A model generated the notes under the pieces. It was given only the letters and a program-made list of their open reading frames with translations, searched no databases and had not been told where the DNA came from. Both the position numbers and the translations under genes were made by a program. A stretch of 64,000 bases of DNA from Streptococcus suis. Lineage in GTDB: Bacteria > Bacillota > Bacilli > Lactobacillales > Streptococcaceae. The stretch is taken from NCBI RefSeq assembly GCF_024509555.1, contig NZ_JAMWEL010000002.1, positions 118,059 through 182,058 of the forward strand. Reading direction: 5' to 3'. Below are positions 60,464 to 64,000 of the stretch, piece by piece (the first letter of the stretch is position 1; each line of letters starts with the position of its first letter).

Positions 60464-60478
60464 AATTATCAGAAAATT
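60464..60478. promoter_or_regulatory. CodY box upstream of codY
   Basis: AATTATCAGAAAATT matches the consensus AATTTTCWGAAAATT at 14 of 15 positions. Its place suggests autoregulation. Confidence 0.8.
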
Positions 60479-60522
60479 TGCTATTGTGAGAAAAGTACAT
60501 ACAATTTATATGATGCTCAATG

Positions 60523-60586
60523 AAAAAGAAACACAGCGTAAACTATTCTTGTCCAAGACCAAACCACGCTGTGTTTCTTTTTATTT
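60523..60586 (-). terminator. hpf terminator
   Basis: AAAGAAACACAGCGT and its complement separated by a 26-nt loop, T run leftward. Confidence 0.75.
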
Positions 60587-60599
60587 AATCAGATTAGAA

Positions 60600-61142
60600 T
60601 TATTGACGAACCTCTAGAAGACCTAAGTCTCCATCTTCACGTTTATAAAGAACATTTGTTGTGCCGTCGTTGGCATCAGTATAAATAAAGAAATCATGTC
60701 CAAGTAATTCTAATTGAAGAATTGCCTCCTCGATATCCATTGGTTTCAAATCAACTTGCTTTGTACGAACTACTTTTACTTCTTCTTCAGCCTGTTCAAC
60801 TAACTCATCAGTAAAGACTTGACCAGTAGCAATTTTTTGACGGTGTTTTCTTTCAATTTTAGTTTTGTTGCGACGAATTTGGCGTTCAATTTTATCTACA
60901 ACCAAATCAATTGAACCATACATTTCTTGTGAAATATCTTCTGCACGTAAAGTCATTGTTCCTACTGGAATAGTCACTTCTACTTTGGCACGTTTATCAC
61001 GGTAAACTTTTAGATTGACTTTCGCATTCAACTCTTGATCTTCATTGAAGTATTTCTCAATCTTTGCAACTTTCTCTTCTACATAAGTACGAAGTGCTTC
61101 TGTAACTTCAAGGTTTTCTCCACGAATACTGAATTTAATCAT
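60600..61142 (-). CDS. hpf: Ribosome hibernation promoting factor, long form
   Basis: 180 residues. N-terminal ribosome-binding domain (about 1-95; IKFSIRGENLEVTEALRTYVEEKV) and a C-terminal dimerisation domain (DLKPMDIEEAILQLELLGHDFFIYTDANDG and on) that joins ribosomes to 100S dimers. Start ATG 61142 follows AAGAGGT. Sits after comFC, as in other streptococci. Confidence 0.95.
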   Translation of the reverse strand: MIKFSIRGENLEVTEALRTYVEEKVAKIEKYFNEDQELNAKVNLKVYRDKRAKVEVTIPVGTMTLRAEDISQEMYGSIDLVVDKIERQIRRNKTKIERKHRQKIATGQVFTDELVEQAEEEVKVVRTKQVDLKPMDIEEAILQLELLGHDFFIYTDANDGTTNVLYKREDGDLGLLEVRQ

Positions 61143-61218
61143 ATTAGTACCTCTTTCTTGGCTTTCGCCTTTCTTCACTATTATTATATCATATTTCTCA
61201 AAAAATGCAACCGTTTTC

Positions 61219-61884
61219 TTATCTTGAAAGTGAAAATGTTTTGATTTCTTTCTGACTTGTTTTCATGAAAAGCCTTGTGGCAAGCTGGATTGTAGCCCCT
61301 GTTGTGTAAATATCGTCAACTAATAAAATTTTTTCTGGTAGATTTTTTTCATCTGGTAGGTAAAATGTTTGTTCTGTTTCTAACCTCTCTTCTCGACTTT
61401 TTGATGATTGCTTTTGGCTATCTCGTTTGCCCAACAATTCTTTATAGGGAATCCTAGCCGCATCCAATATTCCAGTCACTTGATTAAATCCCCGTTCTTC
61501 TAGTCGTTCTTGGCTGAGTGGAATGGGAACGATTGTATAGTCGGAATAGGCTTCTAGAGCTTTTTTGACTTGTTCTGCAAATATTTTCCTGAGGATGTAA
61601 TCGCCTTGAAATTTGTAGCGACTAAAGTAATCAGCCATGGCTTCATTGTACTGAAAAATAGCTGTGTGAGACACTGATTTTCCTTGGCTTAACCAGTAGC
61701 GACAATCCTTGCAGCTTCCTACTTCCCCGCTTTTAAAACAATGCGGACAGTGTTGCTCTGCTATTTTTTCAAAAGTAGCAAGACAATCATGACAAACTCC
61801 TGACTGGGTTTTGCTAAAGAAAATAAGTTCAGAGAAGGTTTGTCTGGTTTTCAAGTTTTGATCACAGAGTAAGCAGTTAGACAT
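61219..61884 (-). CDS. comFC: Competence protein ComFC
   Basis: 221 residues. N-terminal zinc cysteines (CLLCDQ, CHDC, CPHC, CKDC), C-terminal phosphoribosyltransferase loop LLVDDIYTTGATIQLA. Needed for DNA uptake with ComFA. Overlaps comFA by 8 nt. Confidence 0.95.
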   Translation of the reverse strand: MSNCLLCDQNLKTRQTFSELIFFSKTQSGVCHDCLATFEKIAEQHCPHCFKSGEVGSCKDCRYWLSQGKSVSHTAIFQYNEAMADYFSRYKFQGDYILRKIFAEQVKKALEAYSDYTIVPIPLSQERLEERGFNQVTGILDAARIPYKELLGKRDSQKQSSKSREERLETEQTFYLPDEKNLPEKILLVDDIYTTGATIQLATRLFMKTSQKEIKTFSLSR

Positions 61885-63169
61885 AGCCAGCCTCCTTGTT
61901 CATTTGTTTGATTTCTGCAATGGCCTTTTCAATGGAGCGGGTAGACCCCTCATGGAAAAATTGGAGTAAGCCTGTCGGACGGTCCATACTCCTACCGACT
62001 CGACCAGCAATCTGTACAAGACTAGATGATGTGTAGAGGTAATGATTGGCTTGGACCACTATAACATCTACTTTTGGAAAGGTGACACCACGTTCTAAAA
62101 TGGTGGTAGAAATGAGAATGGTAATCTCTTGATTGCGAAAACCTTCTACTATCTCAAGTCGATTTTCAGTTTGACTGGATACAAAGCCAATGGTTTCTTC
62201 TGGAAATGCTTTGTCCATAATCTTGGAAAACTCCTGACCTTTGGAAATTTCTGGTACGAATATGAGCAAAGGATAACCAGTTTTTCTTTGTTCTTGAATG
62301 GCTCGAGTAATTTTGGGGACTAGTTTATTTTTCTTTAGATTGGCATCAAATTTAGAAAACCAAACCTTTTGCGGAACAACCAGTGGATTGCCGTGAAATC
62401 GTCTGGGCAGGCTGAGCCGTTTTAATTTTCCTGTTTTGACTTTTCTGTCCAGTTCATCTGTTGAAGTGGCTGTCAAAAATACTTGGACACCGTCTTCCTT
62501 GACCGCATTGTCAGCAGCACGGTAGAGCATGGGATTATCAGCGTAGGGAAAGGCATCAACTTCATCAATCAAAACCAAATCAAAGGCCTGATAAAATTTC
62601 AATAATTGATGAGTGGTTGCTACAACAAGCGGCGTTCGGAAATAGGGCTCTGACTCACCGTGCAGGAGACTAATAGGGACCGAAAAGTCATTTTGCAGGC
62701 GCTTATAGAGTTCTATGCAGACGTCTATTCGAGGACTGGCCAGACAGACCGCACCACCTTTATCAATCACGGAAGCAACCGTATGATATATCATCTCCGT
62801 TTTTCCTGCTCCTGTTACAGCATGAACCAGGGTAGCCTGTCTTTTTCCTACATTCTCAACCAATCCATCTGAAATCATTTGCTGCCAGTCCGTTAATTTC
62901 CCCCTCCATGTCAAACAAGAGTTTACTGGGAAGTCTTTCTGAGGAAAATGGTAGAGTTCTTCATCTGACCGCACTCTTCCTAGAAGCAAACAGGCTCGAC
63001 AGTAGTAGGCATTGTTTGGCAATTTGTTTTCTTCTTCAAAAGCCGTTCCACAGCGAAAGCAGGCATTCTTTTCTGAGACACTGGATAGCTTCTCTGCTTT
63101 TTCTCGCTCTGCTGGGGTCAATTGGTATTTGGTAAATAGTCTTCCATAATAATTTTCTAATTCTTTCAT
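61877..63169 (-). CDS. comFA: Competence DNA-uptake helicase ComFA
   Basis: 430 residues. N-terminal C4 zinc motif (CFRCG, CRAC), Walker A VTGAGKTEMIY, DEVD box LVLIDEVDAFPY, helicase motif VI IAGRVGRSMDRP. ATP-driven single-strand DNA import in competence. ATG 63169 is placed next to a near-consensus cin box; GTG 63172 is an in-frame alternative. Confidence 0.95.
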   Translation of the reverse strand: MKELENYYGRLFTKYQLTPAEREKAEKLSSVSEKNACFRCGTAFEEENKLPNNAYYCRACLLLGRVRSDEELYHFPQKDFPVNSCLTWRGKLTDWQQMISDGLVENVGKRQATLVHAVTGAGKTEMIYHTVASVIDKGGAVCLASPRIDVCIELYKRLQNDFSVPISLLHGESEPYFRTPLVVATTHQLLKFYQAFDLVLIDEVDAFPYADNPMLYRAADNAVKEDGVQVFLTATSTDELDRKVKTGKLKRLSLPRRFHGNPLVVPQKVWFSKFDANLKKNKLVPKITRAIQEQRKTGYPLLIFVPEISKGQEFSKIMDKAFPEETIGFVSSQTENRLEIVEGFRNQEITILISTTILERGVTFPKVDVIVVQANHYLYTSSSLVQIAGRVGRSMDRPTGLLQFFHEGSTRSIEKAIAEIKQMNKEAGYV

Positions 63170-63177
63170 CACTTATT

Positions 63178-63185
63178 TATTCGGA
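63178..63185 (-). promoter_or_regulatory. ComX (cin) box of comFAC
   Basis: Leftward TCCGAATA, one mismatch to TACGAATA, the SigX recognition sequence of late competence genes. It lies only 8 nt from the ATG. Confidence 0.8.
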
Positions 63186-63190
63186 ATTTC

Positions 63191-63219
63191 TTGTCAGTTT
63201 TGAAAAAAATTAGTACAAT
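63191..63219 (+). promoter_or_regulatory. yigZ promoter
   Basis: TTGTCA (63191-63196), 17-nt spacer, TACAAT (63214-63219). The ATG at 63226 is 7 nt beyond the -10, the position expected for the transcription start. Confidence 0.75.
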
Positions 63220-63225
63220 TTGCTT

Positions 63226-63858
63226 ATGAAAGAATTTAAGACGATTAAAGAAGACGGTATTGTTGAAGAAGAAATTAAGAAATCTCGTTTTATATGTTTT
63301 ATGAAGCGAGTGACCAGTGAGGAAGAGGCTCGCGACTTTATCAACAAAATCAAAAAAGAACATTACAAGGCTACCCATAACTGCTCTGCCTTTGTCCTTG
63401 GAGAAAATATGGAAATCAAGCGTTCCTCAGATGACGGGGAACCGTCTGGTACTGCTGGTGTGCCAATGCTAACGGTTTTAGAAAATCACCAACTGACCAA
63501 TGTCGCAACGGTGGTTACACGGTATTTTGGGGGTATCAAATTAGGTGCTGGCGGTCTAATCCGTGCTTATGCTGGTGCAGTTGCTAGTGCTGTCAAAGAA
63601 ATTGGGGTTGTGGAAGTCAAGGAACAGGAAGGAATCTCCATCACCATGTCCTATACCCAGTACCAAGAATTTGCCAATTGGCGTGCAGAGCAGGGGCTAG
63701 AAGAATTTGATACCCAATTCACAACCGAGGTGTCAACCATGATTTTCGTGGATAAGGAACACTTGGAAGAAACTTTGGCTAGCCTGACGGAGTTTTACCA
63801 TGGAAAAGTTCAGGCGGAGAAGACTAATAGCCGTATCGTTGAGGTCCCAGTCCATTAA
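63226..63858 (+). CDS. YigZ/IMPACT-family protein
   Basis: 210 residues. UPF0029 N-domain (EEIKKSRFICFMKRV, KATHNCSAFVLGE, RSSDDGEPSGTAGVPML, VTRYFGGIKLGAGGLIRAYAGAV) and a DUF1949 C-domain. The family is linked to translation control; bacterial role unclear. I take ATG 63226; TTG 63220 is in frame but overlaps the promoter. No ribosome site is seen. Confidence 0.9.
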   Translation: MKEFKTIKEDGIVEEEIKKSRFICFMKRVTSEEEARDFINKIKKEHYKATHNCSAFVLGENMEIKRSSDDGEPSGTAGVPMLTVLENHQLTNVATVVTRYFGGIKLGAGGLIRAYAGAVASAVKEIGVVEVKEQEGISITMSYTQYQEFANWRAEQGLEEFDTQFTTEVSTMIFVDKEHLEETLASLTEFYHGKVQAEKTNSRIVEVPVH

Positions 63859-63873
63859 TAAAGACTATCGCTT

Positions 63874-63898
63874 TGTACTGACCCCAAAAAGTTAGACA
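63874..63898. repeat. Terminal inverted repeat of an IS3-family element
   Basis: Begins TGTACTGACCCC and continues AAAAAGTTAGACA, the outer end of an IS3/IS150-type element that continues past the right edge. It lies 15 nt after the yigZ stop. Confidence 0.75.
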
Positions 63899-63905
63899 AA
63901 AAATA

Positions 63906-64000
63906 TTATTGAAAGGATTTAGTTCTATACTGAACAGGACTAAGTCCTTTTAGTTTTGTTTTAATGCGTTTATTGTTGTAGTAAAAAATATACTCGGTGA
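63906..64000 (-). mobile_element. IS3-family transposase OrfB, C-terminal end
   Basis: The last 30 codons read leftward: TEYIFYYNNKRIKTKLKG then LSPVQYRTKSFQ and stop. This is the typical C-terminal tail of the rve integrase of IS3 OrfB (YYNxxRIxxKLxGLSPVxYR). The rest lies outside the window, so whether it is intact is unknown. Confidence 0.88.

Overview
The window reads as a chromosomal segment of a low-GC Gram-positive coccus of the genus Streptococcus, most likely Streptococcus suis or a close relative. The signs are a YSIRK-type signal peptide, a complete fabM-fabT-fabH-acpP-fabK-fabD-fabG-fabF-accB-fabZ-accC-accD-accA cluster with FabT-type operators, a ManLMN/ManO mannose PTS, a divergent scr sucrose locus, CodY, and comFA/comFC behind a near-consensus ComX (cin) box. 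The species call is inference from gene order and style; no database was consulted.

Layout. 1-156 is the 5' end of a surface protein gene leaving the window on the minus strand. 477-2291 holds an Rpn/PD-(D/E)XK nuclease-family gene followed by two partial copies of its own 3' end; one copy is interrupted by a palindromic repeat. 2452-4183 is T-box-controlled serS plus a PspC-domain gene. 4229-5601 is a tandem pair of CPBP membrane proteases. 5749-16714 is the type II fatty-acid synthesis and acetyl-CoA carboxylase cluster, all on the minus strand. 16869-20527 has a HAD hydrolase, lysC, alr and acpS. 20596-25865 has secA, an NCS2 purine/uracil-type permease and a Cof-type hydrolase. 26084-29280 is manLMN-manO, followed by a gene-poor stretch with a candidate small RNA. 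29639-31236 has two membrane proteins. 31317-35722 (minus) is a T-box leader, a zinc-peptidase-like gene, glyQ, glyS and a DUF896 gene. 35772-39902 is the metQ-M20 peptidase-metN-metI methionine uptake operon. 40061-46019 is a glutamine-amidotransferase-like hydrolase and a five-gene oligopeptide-type ABC transporter. 46312-49425 is metE-metF. 49749-55221 is scrK, scrA, scrB and scrR. 55288-57799 is nusB, a Gls24-family gene, efp and pepQ. 57883-59614 has a lipoprotein, a small ribbon-helix-helix gene absent from simple long-ORF lists, and pncA. 59616-63169 is codY, hpf, comFC and comFA. 63226-63856 is a YigZ-family gene, and 63874-64000 is the end of an IS3-family element.

How the genes work together. 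Most of the window is core metabolism: membrane lipid synthesis under FabT, D-alanine supply and ACP activation (alr/acpS), Sec export, aminoacyl-tRNA synthetases under T-boxes, methionine synthesis and uptake that share a 21-bp palindromic motif, and sugar uptake under CcpA/ScrR-type operators. I did not find an obvious new multi-gene system. The least explained features are: (a) the Rpn gene with tandem 3'-end cassettes; (b) the T-box/gluzincin/glyQ arrangement, with what looks like an abandoned glyQ start and an inserted inverted-repeat element; (c) a palindromic repeat family present at three sites, two of them inside the fab cluster; (d) divergent comFA/yigZ promoters that place both start codons at or next to the expected transcription start; (e) a ribbon-helix-helix gene divergent from a lipoprotein gene across a perfect palindrome; and (f) a candidate small RNA near 29530-29640. 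No tRNA, rRNA or CRISPR array was seen.
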